Positions 21,718 through 31,800 of a DNA stretch of 64,000 bases are shown piece by piece. The stretch's first letter is position 1. Every line of letters begins with the position of its first letter. This DNA is from Undaria pinnatifida (lineage: Eukaryota; Sar; Phaeophyceae; Laminariales; Alariaceae), in assembly GCA_012845835.1 (NCBI GenBank), contig JABAKD010000019.1, positions 7,398,994 through 7,462,993 on the forward strand. The letters are read 5' to 3'. The notes below the pieces were generated by a model, which worked only from the letters and a program-made list of their open reading frames with translations, was not told where the DNA came from and made no database searches. A program made the position numbers and the translations under genes.

Positions 21718-21832
21718 TCAGCAGCAGCACAGCAGCCGCCCGGACTAAATCAACCTCAGCAGCAGCAGCACAACAGCTGCTTAGCAGCAGTAGCAGCAAA
21801 TACAGCAGTAGTAGCAGTAGTACACATGTGAA
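21718..21832 (+). repeat. CAGCAG/AGCAGTAGC trinucleotide tract
   Basis: A compound CAG-type microsatellite that produces Ser/Ala/Gln-rich ORFs on the plus strand and Leu-rich ORFs on the minus strand. These ORFs are not taken as genes. Confidence 0.75.
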
Positions 21833-22406
21833 TTGGATTAGTGCGGGGTTTGGGGGCGCGCCGGCCTGGGCCGTTTCGGCCCCGGATCTGGACGTGGGTG
21901 CGTGGGCATGGGTGCAGAAAAGGGTCAACCGGCCTGCGCTCTCCCGCCGCGCGGGTGGCCGCTCGTCGAGGCAGGAGCGAAAACGTCTGTGGGCGCGGTT
22001 GACCCGGTATGTTTATTTTTCTCTTGCGGGGTAACTAGACGTTTCAGAATGTAAGGACCGTTTTTACTTGGACAAAAAGACATATGCCACTATTATATTT
22101 CCGGACAGAGCCGATGCTAGCAGGAGGCTGGGAGGTAGAGGCCGGGAGCAGCCGAGTGTTGGAACGAGCGCCACAGGGCACGGTTTGCATCTCTCCGCGC
22201 GGGAGACGGGGCTCACAGGGACATAGAGCGGGGAAAGCTTGGAAGATGGCGGCGAGCGCGGCGAGGGTGGCAGGCATCGCGAGCGCAGCATGCACGCGAG
22301 TCTCGATCAGGCCTGAAAAACATTTTTGGGCAGAGTGGAACCATGGGTAGGGTTCAAGCATATAACTCCTTATTAACGATAGCCAAACTCAGAGGTATAT
22401 ACACGG

Positions 22407-22815
22407 TGCTGCTGTGGCCAAAATCGGGTACAGTTCTATTTCAGCGTTCGCTACGCTCCCAAGACGCCATTAGATTGGCTGGGTGGATCGGCGGCTCTAG
22501 GTCTGTTGCTAATATCGTACACAAATATCATACAAACATACATTTCTGACCACATGCATCAAGTAGTGGCGGGTTCAGGCGGGAACACTATCGATCTAGC
22601 GCTACTTTCTACGGGGATAAACGAGGAGTACATCAAGGTTTCTGCTCTCCTCAAACACAGTACCAAAGCGTTGAACACTACCTCCAATTCATGGAAATTC
22701 CTACCACGTACGCCACACATACCGAAATTGTTGCCGCCAACCAATTAATTGCTGTACAACATCCAAGAGCGACTGACATTGGCTGGTCAACCTTATCCAT
22801 TACCACCAGGTGCAA
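22407..22815 (+). pseudogene. OTU-like cysteine protease remnant, frame-shifted
   Basis: Around 22425-22470 one frame reads SGTVLFQRSLRSQDAI, similar to the active-site region of OTU proteases (DGNCLFRS type) but with the key residues changed. About 200 bp further, another frame reads QSVEHYLQFMEIPTTYATHT, then EIVAANQLIAV. This fits the OTU pattern of a YLxxM helix followed by GTxxxxxEIxAAA. The two parts are in different frames, so it would be a decayed copy. OTU domains are carried by many Helitrons, and a Helitron-like ORF lies just downstream on the other strand. The match is by pattern only. Confidence 0.3.
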
Positions 22816-22895
22816 ACACATGTGACGTAATATATATAGAAACGAACACTATTCCACGTACGGTACACATTACTTGCCCCAAGATGTTTACTTGT

Positions 22896-23585
22896 TTACA
22901 CATCCCCATTACTGCAACAACTAATCGTTTCCTCTTTCCATAGCATAGCTCCACAGTGCTCACAAACCTTGTTGTTAGGATCGGATAGGAGAGGGAACTC
23001 TAGCTTGTGCTCTTCTGGAAGAGAAGCTGTATTGTCCCCGAAGCTGATAACGCCGAGACGCGGATTTTGTTCATGTCGTCGATCAACAACAAGTCTACGT
23101 ACTGCTGTCCTTCTAGATATATTTTTAGCCTGCAATAGAACATGACGCCGCATTGCCGTTGGTTGCTCATCTGCCATCGTGCCTTGAACAGCAGCCTTTC
23201 GAATTGCAGCCACCATTGCATCAGACAGCCGACCAGTAAAACCCGGAGAACTGACCTCCGAAACCAAAAGTCCTGGGTTATCAACGGTGTCGTTACCTTG
23301 TTTCCTTGCTCTAGTACGACGTGTGCGCGGTTTCGCTTGAGCTGTTGGAGTAATGTCTGTTTTCGATGCCGCTGTTCTTGCCCTTGTCCTTCGTGTGCTC
23401 TGTTCTACAATGACTTCTTTAGTTGTTTTCGCTTCTGCTCTTGAGCTACGGCTTGTACATGGTTCAGGTTGCGACCGGAGTTCGGGTTCCCTACTGCGCG
23501 CGTTAGGTTTGCTCTCCACGTCTGCTCTACTTCGTGATCTAGTGCGCGTGTTAGGTTGACCTGTCGTCTCGGCACTTAACACCAT
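22896..23585 (-). CDS. Helitron-like protein N-terminal part (partial)
   Basis: An ATG ORF of 229 codons. The first ~110 residues are Arg/Ser/Thr-rich and disordered. The C-terminal end reads VCEHCGAMLWKEETISCCSN, followed by GDV and a stop. The spacing C-x2-C-GA-x2-W-x2-E...CC-x2-G-x-V is the zinc-finger-like segment that precedes the Rep (HUH) domain in Helitron proteins. No Rep or helicase motif follows, so this is either the 5' part of a truncated element or an exon. Its upstream flank consists of the ~120-bp repeats at 23590-24480. Confidence 0.45.
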   Translation of the reverse strand: MVLSAETTGQPNTRTRSRSRADVESKPNARSREPELRSQPEPCTSRSSRAEAKTTKEVIVEQSTRRTRARTAASKTDITPTAQAKPRTRRTRARKQGNDTVDNPGLLVSEVSSPGFTGRLSDAMVAAIRKAAVQGTMADEQPTAMRRHVLLQAKNISRRTAVRRLVVDRRHEQNPRLGVISFGDNTASLPEEHKLEFPLLSDPNNKVCEHCGAMLWKEETISCCSNGDV

Positions 23586-23589
23586 GTAC

Positions 23590-24480
23590 TTAATGTGGGC
23601 CGCTGACAGAGCAGCAAAATAGTTTTCAACATTCCGAGAAAGTCGTTAATCGAACAAATGAAGCGTTTTCAGCGAAAACGGTAAGTGCAGCGAAAACTCT
23701 CGTCTCAAGCGCCCGATATCGACTGTACTCTAAAACCAAGTAGTTAATGTCGCCTGGAACGGCTGACAGAGCAGCAAAGTAGTTAAACATTCCGAAAAAG
23801 TCGTTAATCGAGCAAATGAAGCGTTTTCAGCGAAAAGGTCAGGTGTATAACTGATACTGTACTTCTACGGCTTGCGTTTGCCGTTAGACTGCCGCTGCTG
23901 CTGCTTGCTGTTGTTGTAATTATATGTAAAATAAGTACATGTACAAGGTTTTTCGGCGGCTTACGCCGCCACGCTTAATGACGCGATCCCAAGATTCGTG
24001 AAACGGTGCAGTGTTTGTGTGTGTGAGATTTTGTGTTGTGTTTTGTCGATCGTATTGTTGCGGGTGTGTGGTGTTTTATTGATTTTTGTGTTCGATCATT
24101 CACCAGTAAAGGAGAGGCTGGTTAGCACACTCAATACTTGTGTGAATAAGACACCGCCAAAAATTCATTTTGCCCTCATGTCAAAATAAGCTCATGTTCC
24201 GTTCGACTGTACTCTAAAACCAAATAGTGAATGTCGCCTGGAACGGCTGAGAGGGCAGCAAAATAGTTGAATATTCCTAGAAAGTCGTTCATCGAACGAA
24301 TGAAGCGTTTTCAGCGAAAATGTAAAGTGCAGCAAAAGCTGGCGTCTCAGAGCTCGAGAGAGAGAGACTGTACACTAAAACCAAGTAGTGATGTCGCCTG
24401 GAACGGCTGACAGAGCTGAACATTCTGAGGAAGTCGTGAATCGAACAAATGAAACGTTTTCAGCGAAAAGGCAATGTGTG
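23590..24480 (-). repeat. Four copies of a ~120-bp dispersed tandem unit upstream of the Helitron-like ORF
   Basis: Copies near 23585-23690, 23715-23850, 24205-24330 and 24375-24475 share GTCGCCTGGAACGGCTGACA, AGTAGTTAAACATTCCGA, GTCGTTAATCGAAC and ATGAAGCGTTTTCAGCGAAA. The first copy ends at the start codon side of the ORF ending at 22896. Short open frames through the unit suggest it may once have been coding. Confidence 0.7.
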
Positions 24481-24489
24481 TAAGCTCCA

Positions 24490-25010
24490 TACATATGTAG
24501 ACCCTGTCGTCGCAGCAATCGAGAGGCCCGATTTAGACCAGGTTTCGAGCCGTCTTCAAGATAACACGAGCTGAGGTCCACTTCTCGGCACGCTGTTTCA
24601 TGGACATGCCCCACCTTGCTCGCTCCTCCCGACTCTGCCGGGGGTGTGGCTTCGGCCGTTCTCGCTTCGTGTCGTGACAGGTCCTGAAAATTCGCGTCTT
24701 TGCCTAATTTCTGGTGCTTGATGCCAAGTGCGTAGTCGTACCTTTAAGAACTCAACATGTTGTCCCAGTAGTAGTCGTACAACAGTAGCTTGAAGGGTAG
24801 CCCCGAACGATTGTTAATCGTTCGCCGCGAGCCGCGGTGAATTCACTCTTTTTTTTCAAGTTAGTTATTTGTTTTCTTGCCGTTGGGTTCGAGCCTCGGT
24901 GTGTACATTATCCGATCCTCTTTTACTTTTTTTTTTCTTCTCTCATATTTTTGTTCTGTACGTACCGGCTCAAGGTGAATTGAAAGTATTATCGTGTGCA
25001 TAAAATATGA
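24490..25010 (+). repeat. Repeat R4, left copy
   Basis: Shares with 32500-32975, in the same order: AGAGGCCCGATTTAGA, CTCGGCAYGCTGTTTC, CGGCCGTTCTCGCTTCGT, GGTAGCCCCGAACGA, TGTTAATCGTT, GGTTCGAGCCTCGG and GTGTACATTRTCCGAT. Copies lie on both sides of the Ty3/gypsy element in the same orientation. Identity of the element type is unknown. Confidence 0.7.
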
Positions 25011-25273
25011 TATAAAACTATTGTAACAACGTCAGGTGCGAGTTCGACAAGTTTAGGGTCCATAGTAATCTTTGTGAATCTGTTTGCAACCTGCGTAATT
25101 CACCGGCCGCCCGTTTTTAGTAATTTTTTCATGAGTCGAAACCTAATTAGTAGTAATAATGGACATTCATCCTGCAATGAACCATGATGAAGACATTAAC
25201 GCCTTAGGTGACACGGAAATTAATGTTCATGGATTACATCGTCTTTCTCACAATTAAATCAAATAAAAATAAC

Positions 25274-25277
25274 AAAG
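25274..25277. other. Target-site duplication (left), AAAG
   Basis: AAAG directly left of the 5' LTR matches AAAG directly right of the 3' LTR (32023-32026). Confidence 0.75.
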
Positions 25278-25481
25278 TGTGGATACCAGTCCCTATTCCC
25301 TAGATTGTACCGCCTCCTTATCACTATAATACTTCAAGATCATCCTGGCTCCTCGAGGCAGACTCTGAGGTGTTTCCTCATCGTTGACCCTCGAGCGTGC
25401 GGTTGCGCACATAACCCACCTCGGTGTGTCTCCACACCTCCCTCAGAGAAAGAAAACCTGCGAAGGGACTACCGTCCCACA
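25278..25481 (+). mobile_element. 5' LTR, 204 bp
   Basis: Begins TGTGGATACC and ends GTCCCACA. By direct reading it appears identical to the 3' LTR at 31819-32022, which implies a recent insertion or recent gene conversion. Confidence 0.95.
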
Positions 25482-25483
25482 AT

Positions 25484-25501
25484 TGGCGTCGAGGCAGTGA
25501 A
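25484..25501 (+). promoter_or_regulatory. Primer binding site (candidate)
   Basis: TGGCGTCGAGGCAGTGAA begins two bases after the 5' LTR. The leading TGG would pair with a tRNA CCA end. The priming tRNA was not identified. Confidence 0.6.
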
Positions 25502-25585
25502 GCTTGATCGGTTCTATAAACCCCACCGAGAGAGCGGGTAAGCTTCAATTCCAAAAAAACACCGCACGTTTGTCCCGCTTGCCAT

Positions 25586-25963
25586 ATGGCAGACGGGGCA
25601 GACCCCCCTGGTCCCGGGGATGGTCGTACGGACCCAAACATCCTTCCCCCACGTCAGGAGGGAGGTGGCCTTCTCTCACGTCCTGAGGAAGGCTCTTCGA
25701 ATCAAGACCAGGAGGAGGAGGAAGAGGTGGAAGAAGAAACCTTCTTCAGCCCCCGCGAGCCGTCACCTGGCCAAGATTCTTCTGAAGAAGAGCAGAGGCG
25801 ACACCGTTATGGTCGCCACCGTAGTCGTCGAGGGCGTCACCGCCGCCGGTCGTTCTCCCCCGTAGGAAAGGAGCAGCTGGTGAGGTCTCTTTCCCTCATC
25901 ATATGGTCAGTAGTTCTCAACAACAGCAGTCGCTCGTTAGCGAAAGCAACATTGCTAAGTTGA
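25586..25963 (+). CDS. Leader ORF of the Ty3/gypsy element, overlapping gag in another frame
   Basis: An ATG ORF of 125 codons. The first ~100 residues are highly charged: an acidic stretch (QDQEEEEEVEEE) followed by a basic one (RHRYGRHRSRRGRHRRRSFS). The ORF overlaps the open gag frame (open from 25825) by about 138 nt, so it could be the N-terminal part of Gag reached by a -1 shift, or a separate leader protein. No canonical slippery heptamer is in register in the overlap. A sequencing error or recent mutation is also possible. Confidence 0.4.
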   Translation: MADGADPPGPGDGRTDPNILPPRQEGGGLLSRPEEGSSNQDQEEEEEVEEETFFSPREPSPGQDSSEEEQRRHRYGRHRSRRGRHRRRSFSPVGKEQLVRSLSLIIWSVVLNNSSRSLAKATLLS

Positions 25964-27108
25964 ACGAACTGCTCGATAGGTCGTTGACTGAACAAGGACT
26001 TACAAGCAATATTGCTGACCTGTTGTCTACGTTGACGGGTAGAGTACAGCTAGCTCCGTCTGATTCAAGCAGCCTTAAAATAGGCAGTTCAGTCCCGTCT
26101 GTGTCATCTGTTAACACGAGGATGACAATGTCTGACTTCGGTGCTATCTCCAAGTTTTCAGGAAACGAAAACGACAAGAACAGCATCCTTAATGTCATGT
26201 CACAGTATGAAGCATTCGTCACCGCGTCGTTAAAATCACGTCCCGGCGTCACCGAGGACATGATTGATGACCTCCTAGTAACATACTTCATCTTCGTGTT
26301 GAAGGATGAGGCAATCCAGTTTTATACCCAGCTGGTAGGAGGGCAGGTTCCGTGGAGACGTAGTGCTGATGGAGATCGGCAACTGTCAGATACCGAGAGC
26401 AGCGCAAAACCGACCTCGTGGGCGGAAATGAAAACTGCTTTTGAAGCGTCGTACTTGTCAGCAGACGCTCTGGCACGCTCAGTAGAGCAGATTGTCACTC
26501 TGACTCAGGGTCCAAATGAGTCAGTAACGTCATACGTAAATCGTCTTAGAGACAGTTTTAACAATTTGAACCGTCAAGTTCAAAAACAACATGTACAGCC
26601 TGTAGAAGCTCTGCAGATCGGAATTTTTGAGCGTGGGTTACGCCCAGAAATTTTGGAACTACAACGCATTGGCCAGTACTGTAAGTCAATGCAGCAGGCA
26701 GTCGATAGGGCCCAGCGTAGTGCTGCGTCCCTAGCAGCAGTCGATGGCACAGTCAGTGCCATGTCATGGTCGACTGTTGCGCGCGGTCGTTCTAGAGCTC
26801 AGGTGCGAGCAGTACGCGGCCCTGAGAGTCGTCTTGAACGTAAACGCTCACACAGCGGTTCTCGTAAGAACCACGGTTCAGCAGCAGCAGCAGCATCTCA
26901 CTTGTCCAGTTCGAAGATGCCTGCAGCGAGGTCGTCTACGTCTAGGTTGAACATCACGCGTGATCATTCACCCTGTTCAGTATCTGGGTGTACGGCTAGA
27001 GATAAGTCCAGTCACGCCAGTAATGATTGTTTCAACCACCCCTTGTTTGGGGAGGCTAACCTAGCCCGGTATCGGGAGAGGAGAGCTCGCCGTCAGAAGT
27101 CCACCTGA
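25903..27108 (+). CDS. gag: Gag polyprotein of the Ty3/gypsy element
   Basis: A 401-residue structural protein that would form the virus-like particle and bind element RNA. The central part (about residues 165-290: SWAEMKTAFEASYL, SVTSYVNRLRDSFNNL, FERGLRPEIL) has the helical pattern of the retrotransposon Gag family. The C-terminal part is basic. A knuckle-like C-x4-C-x7-H-x4-C (C358, C363, H371, C376) replaces the standard CCHC box. It ends in TGA at 27106-27108, in the same frame as pol and followed by CGG, so Gag-Pol could be made by stop-codon readthrough. Confidence 0.85.
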   Translation: MVSSSQQQQSLVSESNIAKLNELLDRSLTEQGLTSNIADLLSTLTGRVQLAPSDSSSLKIGSSVPSVSSVNTRMTMSDFGAISKFSGNENDKNSILNVMSQYEAFVTASLKSRPGVTEDMIDDLLVTYFIFVLKDEAIQFYTQLVGGQVPWRRSADGDRQLSDTESSAKPTSWAEMKTAFEASYLSADALARSVEQIVTLTQGPNESVTSYVNRLRDSFNNLNRQVQKQHVQPVEALQIGIFERGLRPEILELQRIGQYCKSMQQAVDRAQRSAASLAAVDGTVSAMSWSTVARGRSRAQVRAVRGPESRLERKRSHSGSRKNHGSAAAAASHLSSSKMPAARSSTSRLNITRDHSPCSVSGCTARDKSSHASNDCFNHPLFGEANLARYRERRARRQKST

Positions 27109-27111
27109 CGG
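27106..27111 (+). promoter_or_regulatory. Candidate readthrough stop, TGA-CGG, between gag and pol
   Basis: gag stops at TGA and pol continues in the same frame without another stop. TGA followed by CGG is a leaky context known from tobravirus-type readthrough. No strong downstream hairpin was identified by eye. Confidence 0.55.
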
Positions 27112-30100
27112 TGCCCAGTTGTGGAAGTCGTTCCCGCAGTTGGGAGTTCGTTTAGGGTTTCCCCCGAGATTGATTGTCCATCGGTTTCTGTAAGGTCGGG
27201 TAACCCGAGGGACGACATAGGGAAGCACGTGCTTTCCGAGTCGCTCACCCTCGAAGGTATGTCCATCTGTGATGAGACAAGTAAGGGTACTGCAGTCGTA
27301 GATCCTTCCCCTGTAAGTAAGCGTGTGCGTTTTGCAGACAGTGTACCTGGTAGGTCGTTGGTTGACATGTGTCCCGCAGACCCCCATGTAGGCAATACGC
27401 AGGCGAATTTTTTATTGCCAGTACCTAGTGAATCAGTGTCTAGGGATGTAGGTAATAAGCAGGTGGATTCTTCGTTGCCAGCGAGTGATGAGTCTGTGTC
27501 TATGGATGTCAATGAAGACTGCCCTGGTCATGAAAGGAGCAGTACTCATAATAATAATAAACATGAAGAATGGTACGCCTGTGCTTTATCGCGTCGTACG
27601 CGATCGCCGCTTACGCTTGCTTTCTCGTCTCATCGCGTTAATATATGTGGACGTATTGGAGGCTTCGAGGTGCCTCGTGTCACTGTTGACACGGCAAGCG
27701 ATGTTCCATGTGTGGCTTTCTTGTTTGTGAAACGCCACCCTATCTTGAAAAATGAACCGATACATGCCATCCCACCTGCTGTGCTCACGTTGAAAGCCGC
27801 AAATGGATCAGTGATGGAAATACTAGGGTTCATTCGCTTTGATTTACAACTGGGGGACGTCACTCGCCCAGTAGAAGCGCTTGTCATTTCATCGTTACGT
27901 CCTGATGATATCCTGTTAGATAACAGCGTCATGTCTTTATTTGGTGCAAAACTTGACTGGAAAAATCAGTGTATCACTTTTCATTCAAGCGAAACAACAA
28001 TACCCGCTGTTCATCGTGTTGATTCAAGTACCACTGGATCATCAATTTCCCCAGCAGGAGTAACCTCTGCGTCTGTCGCATCCGTCCATGCTGACTTTGA
28101 GGCTATCCCTGTTAGTCTAAAATCCTGTTATTATTTACCAGCAGGAACTGAGGCATCGGTTGTTGTTTTCACCGATACAAAACCTCCGGTTGATACTGAC
28201 GTCGTATTAGAACCTCGTACGGTATCTCAATCCGAATTCTCCGAAAATATTGGAACAAAAAAATTCCAAACTTTCGAACGTGTTGTTGTTGCACGTACTG
28301 TAGCAACATGGCGTGCAGTGGACGGGTCCGTCTGGTTGCAAATCGCCAATCCGTCTACACGCGGTGTCACTATACCCGCACATCTAGCACTTGCGCTCTT
28401 GTCAACAGCCAGTGTGACGGATACACCTGAATTACGGATAAGTGCGGTAGCCGCATCACCCAAAAATAAGGATGAGCTAGCAGCTGCGCGAGAAGCACTA
28501 GAGCCAGCCCTTGCTAAAGCATTTGCCGACACTACCTTCTCACCCGAACAAGTTTCGGAGGTTATAAACCTATGCGCAAAATACCGCCCAGTTTTTTCGT
28601 TGTCAGCGGATGAGTTAGCCTGTTGTAAAATAGCCGAAGCTACATTCCCGTTACAACCAGGCACTCGTCCGGTTGATCGTGCGCCGTACCGTACCTCACC
28701 CCGCCTTCAAAAACAAATCGATGACCAAGTCGACAAGTTACTGAAGCAGGGAATAATAGAGGAACGCACAAGTGCCTGGGGTAGTCCCGTTACTATTGTC
28801 AGCAAAGCTGATGGGTCACCACGGTTCTGTGTTGACTACCGTAACACTCTCAATCGTCATCTCGTCCGTAAAACATGGCCCATGCCCAACATCGAAACTC
28901 ATCTCGACTCTGTGGGTGGAGCCAAGTTCATCACAGTAGCCGACGTCCAGAGTGCTTTTCATCAGCTTCCTGTTGCTGACGCGGACATCGAATCAACTGC
29001 TTTTGTTACAGCTAAAGGCAAGTACTGCTTTAAACGCATGCCGTTCGGAGTTTGTAACGCACCCTGGTTGTATCAACATATGATGTCGCTCGCCCTTGGT
29101 GATACTGGTTCAGCCAATGGTCTTTTGTGTTATATGGATGATTTAATAGCTTGTTCATCTACGTGGGAAGCACATCTGTTGTTACTCGAACGCATGTTTT
29201 CAGCTCTACAAGCAGCTGGTTTGACGCTAAAACCGTCCAAGTTACAGTTCGGTTCGAAACAAGTTAAATATTTAGGTCATATAATATCGGAACACGGTAT
29301 CACTATTGGCGATGACCGTATAAAAGCCATTAGTGAGTTGCCAGACCCGAAGAATATCAAGGAACTACGTTCTTTATTAGGCACACTCAATTTCGTTCGC
29401 CGGTTTGTACCAGAATATGCTGAAGTTACAGCACCTCTGGTCGAGCTTACTAAAAAGCAGTATAAGCAACGGCGGGAATTCGAGAAACACTGGGGAACAA
29501 CTCAATCTGAAGCAGTAACCCGGATTAAGAAGTTGTTATCTTCCCCTCCAGTATTGCATTTCCATGATTATTCTAAAGAATTTATCGTACATGTAGATGC
29601 AAGTGAAGCAGGAATCGGAGCATTCTTAGTCCCAAACGCCAACGAAGGATCTGATAAACCAGACCTACAAATCATTGCTTACTTTAGTAAACGTTTTGCG
29701 AAAGGACAAAAACATTATTCAGCAACGATGAAAGAGAGTTGTGGAGTTATCCTCGCTCTACAGCATTGGCGTCCGTACCTTTGGGGCAAACACTTTAAAT
29801 GCGTCACCGACCACGCTGCTCTCACACATCTATATTATATGCAAGACACATCCAACATGTTAACACGTTGGGCCATTGCCTTGCAAAGTTTCGATTTTAC
29901 AGTCGAACATAAGCCGGGAAAATTACACGTAGTACCGGACACATTATCCCGATTGTTTGGCGACACACCAGAGGGCACAACCCAAGGAAAGACGTCTCTT
30001 TCTGATGTATTGCCGCCGAAACCCAGGTTAGCCTCTATCTGTCGCAATGTACCACAAGATGGGCTACCCTATCGCCCACCAACTCCACGTGCGTATGAAG

Positions 30101-30276
30101 TACATTGTAATAATTTGAATGAACTTTGTCTAGTCGAGAGTGATCGGGAATTGTTTACGAGTATTGTATCAGTTTTTCCTACATTAGACCCGGAGAAGTT
30201 AATAGAAGGGCAGAAATTAGAATTTGGGGCATACTTCAAGTTTTTAGATGAACCCATTTATTCTTCCCTTCCGTGA
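27109..30276 (+). CDS. pol: Pol: protease, reverse transcriptase, RNase H (no integrase)
   Basis: The frame is open from directly after the gag stop. The first listed start at 27121 is GTG, so pol probably has no ATG of its own and is made as Gag-Pol. Counting from 27121: a retropepsin-like DTAS motif at residue 190; RT with VDYR at 571, motif A Asp608 (VADVQSAF) and catalytic YMDD at 671-674; RNase H with Asp826, Glu872, Asp897 and Asp940 all present. The enzymes would copy element RNA into cDNA within Gag particles. The protein ends at residue 1051, shortly after the RNase H domain and the linker where integrase normally starts. All visible catalytic residues are intact. Confidence 0.9.
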   Translation, partial: RCPVVEVVPAVGSSFRVSPEIDCPSVSVRSGNPRDDIGKHVLSESLTLEGMSICDETSKGTAVVDPSPVSKRVRFADSVPGRSLVDMCPADPHVGNTQANFLLPVPSESVSRDVGNKQVDSSLPASDESVSMDVNEDCPGHERSSTHNNNKHEEWYACALSRRTRSPLTLAFSSHRVNICGRIGGFEVPRVTVDTASDVPCVAFLFVKRHPILKNEPIHAIPPAVLTLKAANGSVMEILGFIRFDLQLGDVTRPVEALVISSLRPDDILLDNSVMSLFGAKLDWKNQCITFHSSETTIPAVHRVDSSTTGSSISPAGVTSASVASVHADFEAIPVSLKSCYYLPAGTEASVVVFTDTKPPVDTDVVLEPRTVSQSEFSENIGTKKFQTFERVVVARTVATWRAVDGSVWLQIANPSTRGVTIPAHLALALLSTASVTDTPELRISAVAASPKNKDELAAAREALEPALAKAFADTTFSPEQVSEVINLCAKYRPVFSLSADELACCKIAEATFPLQPGTRPVDRAPYRTSPRLQKQIDDQVDKLLKQGIIEERTSAWGSPVTIVSKADGSPRFCVDYRNTLNRHLVRKTWPMPNIETHLDSVGGAKFITVADVQSAFHQLPVADADIESTAFVTAKGKYCFKRMPFGVCNAPWLYQHMMSLALGDTGSANGLLCYMDDLIACSSTWEAHLLLLERMFSALQAAGLTLKPSKLQFGSKQVKYLGHIISEHGITIGDDRIKAISELPDPKNIKELRSLLGTLNFVRRFVPEYAEVTAPLVELTKKQYKQRREFEKHWGTTQSEAVTRIKKLLSSPPVLHFHDYSKEFIVHVDASEAGIGAFLVPNANEGSDKPDLQIIAYFSKRFAKGQKHYSATMKESCGVILALQHWRPYLWGKHFKCVTDHAALTHLYYMQDTSNMLTRWAIALQSFDFTVEHKPGKLHVVPDTLSRLFGDTPEGTTQGKTSLSDVLPPKPRLASICRNVPQDGLPYRPPTPRAYEVHCNNLNELCLVESDRELFTSIVSVFPTLDPEKLIEGQKLEFGAYFKFLDEPIYSSLP

Positions 30277-31800
30277 CGAGAAACACTTCAATCCGCGAGT
30301 AATTTATTCATAGTTGTCGTAGATCCTGATTTCAATCTTTTTGGGAACTAAATTACCAATACCAAATTTAGATGAAGAAACATCCCCGTTTAATGTTCAG
30401 TTCCGAGTCCGTTTTCGTGGGGAAGGTCCAAATAGCGATGGCTGGTATCACCGTCGCCAAATTCCCCACTGCAGTGAATTTATTCGCTCATATTTTGCGA
30501 GCATCCAGGACGTCCCTCCTGATCAGCAAACACCAACAACTCCCGCGTCTCCAGTCTAGCAAACTGTCGAGGCAGAGCCAACGGTACCATCACGTTTGTG
30601 CCGCGGTATGAGTTGGATACCAAAGTCGATAATGGGCAGGGTAGATCGTCAACCACCTCTCCATTATCTTATTTTCCTTTTGTAAGGAAATACTTGACAT
30701 CATCGATGTTCGACGATCGTCGTTGTCAAGCAGCAGATTTTTGCATATACAGACTGATCCCCTGTATACAGTCTGCAAGTCCGTTGATGGTAATCGTTTT
30801 GAGTTAGACATGTTGTGTTCCTGTAAATTGTGGTCAGTGGGAGGAAGATCACATTTAGAGCGAATGGGGACGCCCACGAGCTCCGAATGCAATATCAACT
30901 CGCCAAGTTGCTGATGTACAAGATACAGAGATGTCTAATTCCCATCTGGTCGTTGTCATACACCAGATTGTATCATGGTTGTTGCATAGCAGGTTCTGCC
31001 CTTGGTACAGGCTGAACGTGCGGGTGTGGAGATACTAAGTTGTATCTCAGTGCAATAAATAAACGAGGTACGTTAAATATTGTAGAGTTAAAGCTCTGCA
31101 TATCTAAAAGGTGCATGTCTGTTTACAGGCATAATACCCTCAACTCGAACGAGGCTTCTTCGAAGAGTTACCAATTGTTTATCGTTTAGATTGTCATATC
31201 TCGACGATAGCACTGAGAGATGTACTATCTTGAGACAAGCTAAGTTTCGATAGTAGTCTGTAACACCATGATATATACCATGGCAATCCCACCATGCTAC
31301 GTAGCAAGATGGAGGAGCCGGACCTTGTTTATCAGTATCTCAAAATCTTCATGAAGTGCCAAGTGTTAGCAGTCTGAGCACACTTGAAGAAGGTCCTAGG
31401 TAGTCAATCGTACTACAGGTCACAACTGCACCCAGCAAAGTCGCGCAAGCTGAGGCTTAGCAGTAAACCTGTTCTCTGAAAGTTTCGTAGCTAGTTCGTG
31501 CTAGCTCTAAACTGTCATTGTCGTTCCCGTAGGAACATGTCCAAGGATTGTCTCGCGATTCGAAACGTTTCGAAGCAGCGATAACATTGTACAGCATGGA
31601 AGTCCGTTAATACTTGAGAAGAGTCATAATCATATTTACGTGTTTTATCGACACGAATATGAAGTCATATTGACCAATTGTTTTACCCGAGTTTCGGACT
31701 CTGCTGCAATAATAATGATTATCGGCGTATTCCAGGGAATTCCTAAGATCCTGTTATCCCAAGTCGACACCTCTTATAAGACGCGCACGTTTGCACGTCT
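30277..31800 (+). other. 3' internal region of the Ty3/gypsy element, integrase missing
   Basis: About 1.5 kb without a long ORF. At 30278-30350 the pol frame continues briefly after the stop (SNLFIVVVDPDFNLFGN). An ORF at 30341-30559 contains FRVRFRGEGPNSDGWYHRRQ, then IPHCSEFIRSYF, which resembles the chromodomain-like tail of some Ty3/gypsy integrases. This fits an internal deletion of the integrase core. The remaining ~1.2 kb is not recognised. Confidence 0.5.

Noticed and set aside
21696-22034. 112-codon ORF starting MARYSTNLSSS
   Set aside because: More than a third is CAG microsatellite, and the rest is GC-rich without motif or splice support.
22084-22350. Short ORFs on both strands around 22.1-22.35 kb
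   Set aside because: Overlapping in several frames with equal quality and no recognised domain.
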